Shown here: piece by piece, positions 8,347-16,431 of the stretch
Layout of the letters: each line of letters starts with the position of its first letter
Position numbering within the stretch: the stretch's first letter is position 1
Assembly (NCBI GenBank): GCA_963724805.1
Contig: CAVRWA010000014.1
Coordinates: forward strand, 682,001 to 746,000
Source of the DNA: CAVQZA01 sp963724805
Lineage (GTDB): Bacteria; Actinomycetota; Thermoleophilia; Gaiellales; Gaiellaceae
Length of the DNA: 64,000 bases
Direction: 5' to 3'
Made by a program: the position numbers and the translations under genes
Notes under the pieces: model-generated
Database searches by the model: none
Seen by the model: the letters and a program-made list of their open reading frames with translations, nothing else
Told to the model about the DNA's origin: nothing

Positions 8347-8349
8347 AGT
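8344..8349 (+). promoter_or_regulatory. -10 box TAGAGT of a 50-residue membrane protein gene
   Basis: TAGAGT overlaps the TAG stop of the preceding gene and ends 7 bases before ATG 8357, the leaderless spacing seen elsewhere in the window. Confidence 0.45.
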
Positions 8350-8356
8350 CCGGCCG

Positions 8357-8509
8357 ATGGCAGCGGCGCTCGTATATCTCGCCGACGCGGCGAGCGAGGG
8401 CATCGACGTGATCCGCGCGATGCTGATCGTGGGGCTCGTGTTCGTCGGCGTGATCCTGCTCGGCGAGCTCGCCCACTGGTGGGCGACCGCCCGCCGCAAC
8501 TCGCAGTAG
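8357..8509 (+). CDS. Small single-pass membrane protein (50 residues)
   Basis: The ATG at 8357 follows a well-placed -10 box. The product has a short N-terminal amphipathic part (MAAALVYLADAASEG), one strong membrane helix (AMLIVGLVFVGVILLGELA) and a short polar tail (HWWATARRNSQ). No known family is recognised; its position after hemB-hemL and its own promoter support a real gene. Small proteins of this type often associate with larger membrane complexes. Its end overlaps the start of the GH16-like gene by 31 bp. Confidence 0.5.
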   Translation: MAAALVYLADAASEGIDVIRAMLIVGLVFVGVILLGELAHWWATARRNSQ

Positions 8510-9330
8510 CCGGCGGGGCGTCGCTCCTGGACGGTTACGAGCTCGAGTTCGAGGACGCGTTCGACGGCGCTGCGCTGGACGGCGACCGCTGGATCGCGCA
8601 CTACCTGCCGCAGTGGAGCAGCCGGGAGCATTCCGCGGCTCGTTATCGGATAGCCGACGGATGCCTGCAGCTGCTCATCGAGGCCGATCAGGAACCGTGG
8701 TGCCCTGAGTTCGACGGACAGGTCCGGGTTTCATCTCTGCAGACGGGCGTGTTCGCCGGGCCGCTCGGCAGCACGGTCGGTCAGCACCGGTTCAACCCGG
8801 ATGCGGTGGTGAGGGAGGTGCAGCGGAACACCCGCCTCTACACCCCCCAATACGGCCTGATCGAGCTGAGAGCCAAGGCCTCGACCGATCCGTCGAGCAT
8901 GGTCGCCGTCTGGATGATCGGCTACGAGGACAAGCCCGACCGGTCGGCGGAGATCTGCGTCTGCGAGATCTTCGGGCGTGACGTGGGACCGGATCACGCG
9001 GCGGTCGGGATGGGCGTGCATCCCTTCGGCGACCCGCGCATCGTCGATGAGTTCTCGGCCGAGACGGTTGCGATCGACGCTCGCGAGTTTCACGTTTACG
9101 CGGCCGAGTGGACGTCCGAGCACGTCGCGTTTTTCATCGACGGCCGGCTCATCAAGACGGTCCGGCAGTCGCCTTCCTATCCGATGCAGCTCATGCTCGG
9201 CATCTACGAGTTTCGAGAGCCGCCCCTGAGCGCCTATCCCAAGGAGTTCGTGATCGATTACGTACGTGGCTACCGGCCGACCTCGGCCACCGCCCGCCGT
9301 AGCGCATCGTCGAGCGGCGAGGGCTCGTAG
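8479..9330 (+). CDS. Glycoside hydrolase family 16-like protein with altered active-site motif
   Basis: 283 residues with a concanavalin-like beta-sandwich pattern: LEFEDAFDGAALDGDRW near the N-terminus, GLIELRAKAST, VWMIGYED, then EICVCEIFG and FHVYAAEWTSEHVAFFIDGRLIKT, the usual GH16 progression. GH16 enzymes cleave beta-1,3/1,4-glucans or galactans with the motif E-x-D-x-x-E; here it reads EICVCE, keeping both glutamates but replacing the central Asp with Cys. Activity may be altered. No signal peptide is visible from GTG 8479, the only canonical start near the expected N-terminus, so export is uncertain. The last 61 bp overlap the convergent epimerase gene. Confidence 0.65.
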   Translation: MGDRPPQLAVAGGASLLDGYELEFEDAFDGAALDGDRWIAHYLPQWSSREHSAARYRIADGCLQLLIEADQEPWCPEFDGQVRVSSLQTGVFAGPLGSTVGQHRFNPDAVVREVQRNTRLYTPQYGLIELRAKASTDPSSMVAVWMIGYEDKPDRSAEICVCEIFGRDVGPDHAAVGMGVHPFGDPRIVDEFSAETVAIDAREFHVYAAEWTSEHVAFFIDGRLIKTVRQSPSYPMQLMLGIYEFREPPLSAYPKEFVIDYVRGYRPTSATARRSASSSGEGS

Positions 9331-10145
9331 CCGAGCTCACGCTGCGCCTTGGCCGAGGAGAAGAACTCGGGCAGCCGCGCGAGGAGCGCCTCGTTCCGGT
9401 TCACGAGCCCGAGGGCGGCGCCGGCGCGGACCGCCGCGTACGGCACCCGGATCCGGGGGTGCGGCCTGCCCGCCGCTGCCGCGATTCGCGCGAACGCCTC
9501 CCGGAGCGACAGGTTCTCGCCGCCGAGCAGGTAGCACTCGCCGCGCCGGCCGCGCTCGAGCGCCAGCACGTGGCCGAGCGCCACGTCCCGCACGTCGACG
9601 AGGTTCACGCCCGCGGTGGCGACGTAGGCGCGATAGCGGCCGCTTGCGACCCCGCGCACCATCCGGCCCGTCGGCGTGGGGGCGGTGTCGCCCTCGCCGA
9701 CCGGCGTCGTCGGGTTGACGACCACCGCGTCCAGCCCGGACTCGAGCACGAGCCGCTCCGACTCGAGCTTCGTCCGCTTGTACGGCACGACGAGCTCCCA
9801 TGCGGGCGGTGAGTCCTCCTCGGTCGCCGCCCGTCCCGCGACGGGCCCGCACGTCGTCGCGCTCGAGGTGTGGACGAGGCGGCGCACCCCTGCGGCGCGG
9901 CACGCGTCGAGCACGTTCCGGGTGCCGCCCACGTTGACCGCCTCGAGCTCCGCGTCCGTCGCGTCGAAGCTGTACAGCGCGGCGACGTGGAAGACCGCCT
10001 CGCAACCGTCGATCGCGCGCCGCAGCCCGCTCGCATCGCGCAGGTCGACCCAGTCGTCGCGAACCTCGAAGCCGTGCTCGCGCAGCTCGCGGGCCACGTG
10101 GCCGCCGATGAACCCAAGCCCGCCTCCCGTCAGGTACACGCGCAC
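9270..10145 (-). CDS. HpnA-like NAD-dependent epimerase/dehydratase
   Basis: 291 residues of extended-SDR type. Rossmann motif GGGLGFIGGHVARELR is at the N-terminus; active-site Ser is in HTSSATTCG and Tyr/Lys in PYKRTKLESE. NPTTPVGEGDTAPTPTGRMV, NLVDVRDVALGHVLALERG and CYLLGGENLSL closely follow the hopanoid-associated sugar epimerase HpnA pattern. The reaction is presumably oxidation or epimerisation of a nucleotide-linked or lipid-linked sugar; a hopanoid role is inference since no other hpn gene is in the window. ATG 10145 gives the standard N-terminus. It is divergent from the ubiD-like gene (23 bp between starts), and its 3' end overlaps the GH16-like gene. Confidence 0.75.
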   Translation of the reverse strand: MRVYLTGGGLGFIGGHVARELREHGFEVRDDWVDLRDASGLRRAIDGCEAVFHVAALYSFDATDAELEAVNVGGTRNVLDACRAAGVRRLVHTSSATTCGPVAGRAATEEDSPPAWELVVPYKRTKLESERLVLESGLDAVVVNPTTPVGEGDTAPTPTGRMVRGVASGRYRAYVATAGVNLVDVRDVALGHVLALERGRRGECYLLGGENLSLREAFARIAAAAGRPHPRIRVPYAAVRAGAALGLVNRNEALLARLPEFFSSAKAQRELGYEPSPLDDALRRAVAEVGR

Positions 10146-10155
10146 CGCGACAAAC

Positions 10156-10161
10156 TAGACT
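10156..10161 (+). promoter_or_regulatory. -10 box TAGACT of the ubiD-like gene
   Basis: TAGACT ends 7 bases before GTG 10169 in the 23-bp gap between divergent starts, indicating a leaderless transcript. Confidence 0.5.
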
Positions 10162-10168
10162 CACCGCC

Positions 10169-11632
10169 GTGGCCCCGCCGGCGGACCTGCGCGACTGGAT
10201 CGCCCTGCTCGAGCGCGAGGGGGAGCTCGTCCGCGTCGCCGCCGAGGTCGACCCTGACCTCGAGGCGACCGAGATCGTCGATCGCACGGTGAAGGCGGGC
10301 GGCCCCGCGCTCCTGTTCGAGCGCCCGAAGGGCGCCGCGCACCCGCTGCTCGTGAACCAGTTCGGCACCGAGCGGCGGATGTGCCTCGCCTTCGGCGTCG
10401 AGCAGCTCGACGACATCGCCGAGCGGCTCGAGGACGTGCTCGAGCTGCAGCCCCCGCAGGGACTCGTCGAGAAGGTGCGCGGTCTCAGGAAGCTGAAGTC
10501 GATCGCCGACTCGATGCCGAGGACCGTCTCGCGCGGCGCCTGCCAGGAGGTCGTGCTCACCGGCGACGACATCGACCTGGACCTGCTGCCGATCCAGCGC
10601 TGCTGGCCGGGCGACCCGGCGCCGTTCATCACGCTGCCCGCCGTGATCACGATCGACCCGAAGACGGGCACGCGCAACGTCGGCATGTACCGGATGCAGA
10701 AGATCGACGCGCGCACCACCTTCATGCACTGGCAGATCCACAAGGACGGCGCCGCCGACTGGCGCGGGATGGGCGAGCGGCTCGAGGTCGCGGTCGCGCT
10801 CGGGCTCGACCCGGTCACCGCGTACTCCGCCTCGGCGCCCTTGCCGAAGCACATCGACGAGTTCATGCTCGCGGGCTTCCTGCGCGGCGAGCCGGTCGAG
10901 CTGGTCAAGGGCAAGACGGTCGAGCTCGAGGTGCCGGCGAACGCCGAGATCGTGCTCGAGGGCTACATCGAGAAGGGCGAGCTGGCCGTCGAGGGCCCGT
11001 TCGGCGACCACACCGGCTACTACTCGCCCGCCGAGCCGTTCCCGGTCTTCCATCTGAGCGCGATCACGATGCGGCGTGACGCCATCTACCCCTCGATCGT
11101 GGTCGGCAAGCCGCCGGCCGAGGACGCCTGGCTCGGCAAGGCGACCGAGCGCATCTTCCTGCCGGCCTTGCGGATGACCGTGCCGGAGATCGTCGACTAC
11201 GACCTTCCGGTCGCGGGCGCGTTCCACAACTGCGTGATCGTCTCGATCCGCAAGGCCTATCCCGGCCACGCGAAGAAGGTGATGCACGCGATCTGGGGGC
11301 TCGGGATGCTCTCGCTCTCGAAGTCGGTCGTCGTCGTGGACGAGCACGTGGACGTCCACGACTACGCGGACGTGTTCTTCCGCGTTTGCGCGAACGTCGA
11401 CCCCAAGCGCGACGTCGTCCTCACCGAGGGCCCCCTCGACCAGCTCGACCACGCGCCGACCCTCGAGGCGTACGGGGGCAAGCTCGGCCTGGACGCGACG
11501 CACAAGGGCCCGGCGGAAGGAGCCAGGCCCTGGCCGCAGGAGATCGAGATGAGCGACGACGTTCGCGCGCTCGTCGACCGTCGCTGGGCCGAATACGGAA
11601 TTGTCAGCGGGCGGCCGTCCGATGCGTCATAG
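10169..11632 (+). CDS. UbiD-family prenylated-FMN decarboxylase (MqnL candidate)
   Basis: 487 residues, normal for UbiD. These cytosolic enzymes use prenylated FMN to decarboxylate aromatic acids. Motifs include RNVGMYRMQ, MHWQIHKD, the catalytic EGPFGDHTGYYS segment with essential acidic residues, and late HAIWGLGMLSLSKSVVVVDE. Because mqnE, mqnA, mqnC and a ubiX-like gene lie downstream, the likely substrate is a 1,4-dihydroxy-6-naphthoate derivative in futalosine-route menaquinone synthesis (MqnL role); that is context inference. The ubiX-like gene at 14252 would supply its cofactor. It is followed after 91 bp by the qcr operon, which has its own promoter. Confidence 0.85.
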   Translation: MAPPADLRDWIALLEREGELVRVAAEVDPDLEATEIVDRTVKAGGPALLFERPKGAAHPLLVNQFGTERRMCLAFGVEQLDDIAERLEDVLELQPPQGLVEKVRGLRKLKSIADSMPRTVSRGACQEVVLTGDDIDLDLLPIQRCWPGDPAPFITLPAVITIDPKTGTRNVGMYRMQKIDARTTFMHWQIHKDGAADWRGMGERLEVAVALGLDPVTAYSASAPLPKHIDEFMLAGFLRGEPVELVKGKTVELEVPANAEIVLEGYIEKGELAVEGPFGDHTGYYSPAEPFPVFHLSAITMRRDAIYPSIVVGKPPAEDAWLGKATERIFLPALRMTVPEIVDYDLPVAGAFHNCVIVSIRKAYPGHAKKVMHAIWGLGMLSLSKSVVVVDEHVDVHDYADVFFRVCANVDPKRDVVLTEGPLDQLDHAPTLEAYGGKLGLDATHKGPAEGARPWPQEIEMSDDVRALVDRRWAEYGIVSGRPSDAS

Positions 11633-11661
11633 TCCTCCGCGTTGCGTCAAGTGATACGTCG

Positions 11662-11691
11662 TTGACAGCTTGGACCGGTGGAAGGTTGAAT
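11662..11691 (+). promoter_or_regulatory. Candidate promoter of the qcr-mqn operon
   Basis: A perfect -35 TTGACA (11662-11667) is followed after 18 bp by TTGAAT (11686-11691), a weak -10. This predicts a 5' leader of about 25 bases before GTG 11724, which carries GAAGGGA as a ribosome site. The -10 lacks the conserved second A, so confidence is moderate. Confidence 0.35.
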
Positions 11692-11723
11692 CCGGCTCCG
11701 TAGAGCGAAGGGATCCAGCAAGC

Positions 11724-12644
11724 GTGCAACCCGACGGCGGGGCTGACAGGAACCAACCCTCTCCGAGCATCTGGCCGCTCGGCTTTGCCATCGGCGTGGT
11801 CGTGCTGCTCGTCGGCCTGATCGTCAGCCCGTGGCTCCTCGGCGGGATCGGGCTCGTGATCGCGATCGTGTTCGGCGCGCTCTGGGCCCGTGAGGCGACG
11901 CGCGAGGTGCGCGCGCCCGCGCCGCCGCCCGAGGTCGAGGCGGAGCCCGCACGGCCCTCGCACGTCCCGGTCGAGCCGGAGCCGGAGCGCTTCCCGCGCA
12001 ACAAGTTCCTCGAAGGGGCGACGCTCGGGGTCGGCGCCGTGATCGGCGGGATGGTGGCGTTGCCGGCGCTCGGCTTCATGATCCTGCCGGCCTTCACCGA
12101 CGTGGAGCCTTATCACGTCGACCTCGGCCCGCTCGACAACTTCCCCGAGGGGAAGTACATGATCTCGACGTTCCTCCTCTACCCCGAGCAGGGCGAGGTC
12201 AGCCGACGCACGGCGTTCGTGCGCAACAACGGCTTCAAGGGCACCCAGCCGAGCTTCACGATCATCTCGAACACCTGCGCGCACCTCGGCTGCCCGGTGC
12301 AGGCGAACGGCCCGGTCTTCGACGAGCAGAAGAAGGTCCTGCAGCCGAGCGGCACCGAGGTGACGCTGATCCCGACCTCGCCGGCCGGCTTCGGCTGCCC
12401 GTGCCACGGCGGCCAGTACGACACCGAGGGCAACCGCACCGCAGGCCCGCCCGTGCGCGCGCTCGACCGCTACGAGTTCTCGATCGTCCACGGGAACCTC
12501 TGGCTCGGCCGCGTCTTCAGCGTCTCGACCGTCAGCGGCACCGGCGCCGACGCCCGGATCCAGAAGTACAAGCAGGCCTATCCCGGCGAGCACGTCGACG
12601 GGCCCGAGGGGTGGCTGTACCCGCTGCAGCCGCCGAGGTACTGA
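11724..12644 (+). CDS. qcrA: Rieske iron-sulfur subunit of the menaquinol:cytochrome c reductase
   Basis: 306 residues from GTG 11724 (GAAGGGA upstream). Two N-terminal helices (about 13-55) and a third (about 100-125), with a charged Pro-rich linker between, give the three-helix topology of actinobacterial QcrA. The C-terminal [2Fe-2S] domain is outside the membrane: C185 and H187 (CAHLGC), C225 and H228 (CPCHGG) are the cluster ligands, with C190 and C227 forming the usual disulfide. The subunit carries electrons from quinol to cytochrome c. It overlaps qcrB by one base (TGATG). An upstream TTG at 11670 is possible but its extension looks non-coding. Confidence 0.93.
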   Translation: MQPDGGADRNQPSPSIWPLGFAIGVVVLLVGLIVSPWLLGGIGLVIAIVFGALWAREATREVRAPAPPPEVEAEPARPSHVPVEPEPERFPRNKFLEGATLGVGAVIGGMVALPALGFMILPAFTDVEPYHVDLGPLDNFPEGKYMISTFLLYPEQGEVSRRTAFVRNNGFKGTQPSFTIISNTCAHLGCPVQANGPVFDEQKKVLQPSGTEVTLIPTSPAGFGCPCHGGQYDTEGNRTAGPPVRALDRYEFSIVHGNLWLGRVFSVSTVSGTGADARIQKYKQAYPGEHVDGPEGWLYPLQPPRY

Positions 12645-13429
12645 TGGCGGCGCGCAAGCCCACCAAGACGCAGCAGGCTGTCGCGCCGGTCCACTACACG
12701 CTCGACTGGCTCGAGGAGCGCTCAGGGCTCGTCGGTGGGGTCAAGTACTTCCTCTTCCGGAACGTGCCGCAGGACACGAACTGGATGCAGACACTCGGCT
12801 CGGCGACGCTGACCGCGTTCATCGTCCAGGCCGTCACCGGTGTGATCCTCGCGATGTACTACCAGCCGGACCCCCAGAACGCGTACTCGTCGATCAAGCA
12901 CATCACGAACGACATCACGCTCGGCTGGCTCGTACGCGGGATGCACCGCTGGGGCGCAAGCGTCTTCATCATCCTGATGTTCCTCCACATGGCGCGGGTG
13001 TTCCTCTTCGGCGCCTACAAGTACCCGCGCGAGCTGAACTGGGTGATCGGCGTGCTCCTGCTCACGATGGGGCTCGCCGAGGGCTTCACCGGCTACCTGC
13101 TCCCGTGGGACAACACCGCCTACTGGGCGACCACGGTCGGGATCAACATCAACGGCACCGCGCCGTTCCTCGGCCCGTACATCGCGCAGTTCCTCCAGGG
13201 GGGCAACTTCATCGGGCCCGACACGCTGAGCCGGTTCTACTCGCTGCACATGCTCGTCGTGCCGGGCGCGATCATCGGTCTGATCACGCTGCACCTGTAC
13301 CTCGTGATCCGCCTCGGCGTCACCTCGCCGCCGTGGTCGAAGGACGCCGCCGGCACCCAGGAGCCGGAAGAGCCCGGCGGCCGGAGCGGCCTCACGCAGC
13401 CGGTCGCGCGGGGAGGCGAGGCGCAGTGA
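12644..13429 (+). CDS. qcrB: Cytochrome b6-type subunit of the bc complex
   Basis: 261 residues with four transmembrane helices, the short b6-type form rather than full-length cytochrome b. Two haems are held by H101/H115 (GMHRWGAS, FLHMARVF) and H202/H217 (YSLHMLV, TLHLYLV); the 14 residues between the last pair are characteristic of b6 proteins. It oxidises menaquinol and passes electrons across the membrane. The Cys that covalently anchors an extra haem in Bacillus and chloroplast b6 is not visible (NWMQTLGS occupies that region). The C-terminal tail is polar (EPEEPGGRSG). Start ATG overlaps the qcrA stop; the qcrC-like gene overlaps its stop. Confidence 0.93.
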   Translation: MAARKPTKTQQAVAPVHYTLDWLEERSGLVGGVKYFLFRNVPQDTNWMQTLGSATLTAFIVQAVTGVILAMYYQPDPQNAYSSIKHITNDITLGWLVRGMHRWGASVFIILMFLHMARVFLFGAYKYPRELNWVIGVLLLTMGLAEGFTGYLLPWDNTAYWATTVGININGTAPFLGPYIAQFLQGGNFIGPDTLSRFYSLHMLVVPGAIIGLITLHLYLVIRLGVTSPPWSKDAAGTQEPEEPGGRSGLTQPVARGGEAQ

Positions 13430-14244
13430 GCATGATGGACGAGCGGCGCGGGTTGTTCGCACGCTACAAGCGCGACGTCAAGAAGACGGGGAAGCCGTTC
13501 TACCCCTACGCCATGTTCCACGACACGCTGATGAGCTTCGTCGTCGTGCTCGTGATCATCCTGCTGGCGGTGATCTGGAAGTACACCGTGCCCGGCGACC
13601 ACACCGGCACGGAGGCCGGCTGGCTCGGCCCGCTCTACACCTCGCCTGCCGATCCCGGAACGGTGAGCTTCGTGCCGCGGCCGGACTGGTACTTCTACTT
13701 CCTCTTCTACCTCCTGCGGATCTTCAAGTGGCCGGAGTCGGTGATCCTCGGCACGGTCGGGATCCCGACGCTCTGCCTGATCCTGCTGATCGGGCTGCCG
13801 TTCTACGACACGCGCCTCGAGCGCCGGCCGCTGCGCCGCCCCGTCGCGATGGTCGCCCTGATCCTGGTCGCGGTCTCGATGGGCGTCCTCACCTATAAGG
13901 GCGCGGCCGCGAAGGAGGCGCTCGCCAGCGAGGTCGTCGGCGCGGTGCCGGCCTGGGTCGAGAAGAACAACCTGCCGCCGGAGGCCGTCCCGGGCGCGAA
14001 GCTCTTCGCCGAGTCCGGCTGCACCAGCTGCCATACCTACCTCGGGGTCGGCTCCTCGAACCTCGGCGCGCCCGACCTCAGCGACATCGGGAGCAAGAAC
14101 CTCGGCGTGGACTTCCAGATCGCCCACCTCAAATGCCCGTCGTGCGAGGTTCCCGGCTCACCGATGCCGTCCTTCGCATCGCTCGGCGACGAAGCGCTCA
14201 AGCAGCTCGCGATCTTCCTCGAGGCCTCGAAGGGGCCACAATGA
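13426..14244 (+). CDS. qcrC: Cytochrome b subunit IV fused to a mono-haem cytochrome c domain
   Basis: 272 residues. The first ~165 form a subunit-IV-like part with three helices and the PRPDWYFYFLFYLLRI segment near the quinol site. The C-terminal exported domain carries one haem c: C199-x2-C202-H203 (CTSCH) with M247 (SPMPSF) as probable sixth ligand. This fusion is the Bacillus-type QcrC; most Actinobacteria have a separate di-haem QcrC. A second Cys pair (KCPSCEV) is not a haem motif. The start is GTG 13426 (GTGA overlap, GGGAGG nine bases upstream); ATG 13432/13435 are alternatives. Confidence 0.9.
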   Translation: MSMMDERRGLFARYKRDVKKTGKPFYPYAMFHDTLMSFVVVLVIILLAVIWKYTVPGDHTGTEAGWLGPLYTSPADPGTVSFVPRPDWYFYFLFYLLRIFKWPESVILGTVGIPTLCLILLIGLPFYDTRLERRPLRRPVAMVALILVAVSMGVLTYKGAAAKEALASEVVGAVPAWVEKNNLPPEAVPGAKLFAESGCTSCHTYLGVGSSNLGAPDLSDIGSKNLGVDFQIAHLKCPSCEVPGSPMPSFASLGDEALKQLAIFLEASKGPQ

Positions 14245-14251
14245 GGGCGAC

Positions 14252-14842
14252 GTGCACGTCTTCCTCGGGATAACGGGAGCCTCCGGGGCTCCGTACGCGG
14301 CACGGCTCCTCGAATCGCTCGTCGGCGCGGGGTGCGAGATCGGCGTCTCGGCCTCGCGCGCGGGGATCGAGGTGCTCGCGACCGAGCTCTACGGCGACGC
14401 GCGGCTCTCGCCGGACGAGACGCTGCAGCGCTTCCTCGAGCACGCACACGGCGCGGCGACGGTCTACGACCCGAACGACTGGCACGCGCCCTACGCGAGC
14501 GGCTCCGCCCGGGTCGACGCCTACGTGATCTGCCCGTGCTCGATGGGGACGCTCGGCGCGATCGCCGGCGGGACGATGACGAACCTGATCCAGCGAGCCG
14601 CCTCGGTCGCGCTGAAGGAGGGCCGCAAGCTCGTGCTCGTGCCGCGCGAGACCCCGCTCTCGACGATCCACCTCCAGAACATGCTCGCCGTTCGCCAGGC
14701 GGGCGCGACGGTGCTGTTCGCGGCGCCGGGCTTCTACCACGGCGCGGAGACCGTGGACGACCTCGTCGACTTCGTCGTCGGCCGCTGCCTCGACCAGCTC
14801 GGTCTCGACCAGGCGCTCGTGAAGCGGTGGGGACAGGAGTAG
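14252..14842 (+). CDS. ubiX: UbiX-family flavin prenyltransferase
   Basis: 196 residues. UbiX makes prenylated FMN from FMN and dimethylallyl phosphate, the cofactor needed by UbiD-family decarboxylases such as the one at 10169. Motifs: GITGASGAPYAARLLE at the N-terminus, CPCSMGTLGAIAGGTMTNLIQRAA, and VLVPRETPLSTIHLQNML. It sits seven bases after the qcrC-like gene and directly before menG with no gap, so it belongs to the quinone/bc operon. In futalosine-route organisms this protein is called MqnM. GTG 14252 gives the canonical N-terminus. Confidence 0.9.
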   Translation: MHVFLGITGASGAPYAARLLESLVGAGCEIGVSASRAGIEVLATELYGDARLSPDETLQRFLEHAHGAATVYDPNDWHAPYASGSARVDAYVICPCSMGTLGAIAGGTMTNLIQRAASVALKEGRKLVLVPRETPLSTIHLQNMLAVRQAGATVLFAAPGFYHGAETVDDLVDFVVGRCLDQLGLDQALVKRWGQE

Positions 14843-15523
14843 GTGGTGGTCGAGACAGGAACTTTGCCTCCCGACGGCGTGCGGGTGATGTTCGACCGAA
14901 TCGCGCCGGTGTACGACGCGATGAACCGCGTGATGACCGCGGGGCTCGACCGGCGCTGGCGGGAGCTCGCCGCCGAGGTCGTGCTCCCCGGCGACCGCGT
15001 GCTCGACGCGTGCTGCGGCACCGGCGACCTCGCGCTGGCGGCTCGACGCCGTGGCGGCGTCGTCACCGGGCTCGACTTCGCTCCGTCGATGCTCGAGCGG
15101 GCGCGCCGAAAGGGACCGGACGTGGAGTGGGTGCAGGGCGACCTGCTCGCGCTTCCCTTCGCCGACGGCTCGTTCGAGGCCGCAACCGTGGGCTTCGGCG
15201 TGCGCAACGTCGCCGACCTGTCGCTCGCCCTGCGCGAGCTGCGCCGCGTGCTCGTGCCGGGGGGCCGACTCGCGGTGCTCGAGATCACCCAGCCGCGCGG
15301 AGCGCTGCGCCCGTTCTACAGGCTCTGGTTCGACGTGGTCGTGCCCGCGCTCGGCCGCGTGCTCCCCGGCGGCGCCGCCTACAGCTACCTGCCCGCGAGC
15401 GTGCGCCGCTTCCCGCGGCCCGACGAGCTCGCGGCGCTGATGACCGATGCGGGCTTCGGTGCCGTTCGCTACCGGTTGCTGGCCGGCTCGATCGTCGCTC
15501 TCCACACAGGGGCGGCGGCGTGA
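14843..15523 (+). CDS. menG: Demethylmenaquinone methyltransferase (UbiE/MenG family)
   Basis: 226 residues. SAM-dependent class I methyltransferase: MFDRIAPVYDAMN at the N-terminus is the UbiE signature, followed by VLDACCGTGDLALAA (SAM loop), GLDFAPSMLERAR, and FGVRNVADLSLALREL. It methylates the naphthoquinone ring in the last step of menaquinone synthesis, at the inner membrane face. It begins right after the ubiX stop and overlaps the next gene as GTGA, showing tight translational coupling. It appears complete. Confidence 0.9.
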   Translation: MVVETGTLPPDGVRVMFDRIAPVYDAMNRVMTAGLDRRWRELAAEVVLPGDRVLDACCGTGDLALAARRRGGVVTGLDFAPSMLERARRKGPDVEWVQGDLLALPFADGSFEAATVGFGVRNVADLSLALRELRRVLVPGGRLAVLEITQPRGALRPFYRLWFDVVVPALGRVLPGGAAYSYLPASVRRFPRPDELAALMTDAGFGAVRYRLLAGSIVALHTGAAA

Positions 15524-16422
15524 ACGCTCTTGCCACGATCCGACAGGCGCCCGGGCTCGACTCCTACCTCCGGCAGCTCGAAGTGCGGCTGCGGCAGGCG
15601 GTCGCCGCCTACCCTGGCGTCGTCTCCGCAGCGGGAGAGGGCGCGCTCGCTGCCGGCGGCAAGCGGCTGCGGCCGCTGCTCGTCTTCCTCTCCACCCCGG
15701 CCGGGCGGGAGCCTGACGTCGCGGCCGGCGTCGCGGTCGAGCTCGTGCACATGGCGACGCTGCTCCACGACGACCTGATCGACGGCGCGGAGTTCCGGCG
15801 CGGCCGCACCGCGGCCTGGCAGGAGTTCGGCCCCGCCGGGGCCAAGGCGGCCGGCGACTACATCTTCGCCCGCGCGTTCGCCGAGCTGACGGCGACCGGG
15901 AACGCGGCGGCGGTCTCGACGCTCGCCGACGCGACGCTGCGGCTGGCCCGCGGCGAGGCGCTGCAGCGCAGCCAGGTGCACGATCCGGCGACTCCGGTCG
16001 ACGCCTACCTCGAGCGCTGCGCGCTGAAGACCGGCGCGCTGTTCGAGGTCGCCTGCCGGCTCGGCGGCGGCTCGGGCGCGTTCGGCCTGGCGCTCGGCGT
16101 CGCATTCCAGATCACCGACGACATCCTCGACTGCTCCGGCCTGACGATCGAGACGGGGAAGATCGCGGGCACCGATCTCCGCGAGGGGACGCCGACGCTG
16201 CCGCTCCTGCTCGCGGCGCAGGACGACGAGGTCGTACGCCGCGCGCTCGCCGGCGGCCCGCTCGACGGGGCGCTCGTGCGGGTCGCCGCGAGCGGCGCGC
16301 TCGAGCGGTCGCGTGAAGTCGCGCTCGACTACGCTAGGGAGGCCCGGACGCACCTGAACGGCGAGTCGCACCGGGACGAGCTCGAGACCCTCACTCACGC
16401 AGTCGTCAACAGGGAGCGCTAG
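15520..16422 (+). CDS. Polyprenyl diphosphate synthase (quinone side-chain)
   Basis: 300 residues. Trans-prenyltransferase with the first Asp-rich motif DDLID at residues 84-88 and a second ITDDILD at about 198-204; GGKRLRPLLV and ALKTGALFEVACRLGG also match. It elongates isoprenoid diphosphates to the side chain attached to menaquinone; chain length cannot be safely read. Position between menG and mqnE supports the quinone role over carotenoid or cell-wall lipid synthesis. The first motif is the short DDxxD bacterial form, with RRGRTA following. Start GTG overlaps the menG stop. Confidence 0.88.
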   Translation: MNALATIRQAPGLDSYLRQLEVRLRQAVAAYPGVVSAAGEGALAAGGKRLRPLLVFLSTPAGREPDVAAGVAVELVHMATLLHDDLIDGAEFRRGRTAAWQEFGPAGAKAAGDYIFARAFAELTATGNAAAVSTLADATLRLARGEALQRSQVHDPATPVDAYLERCALKTGALFEVACRLGGGSGAFGLALGVAFQITDDILDCSGLTIETGKIAGTDLREGTPTLPLLLAAQDDEVVRRALAGGPLDGALVRVAASGALERSREVALDYAREARTHLNGESHRDELETLTHAVVNRER

Positions 16423-16431
16423 GAAGCCCAC

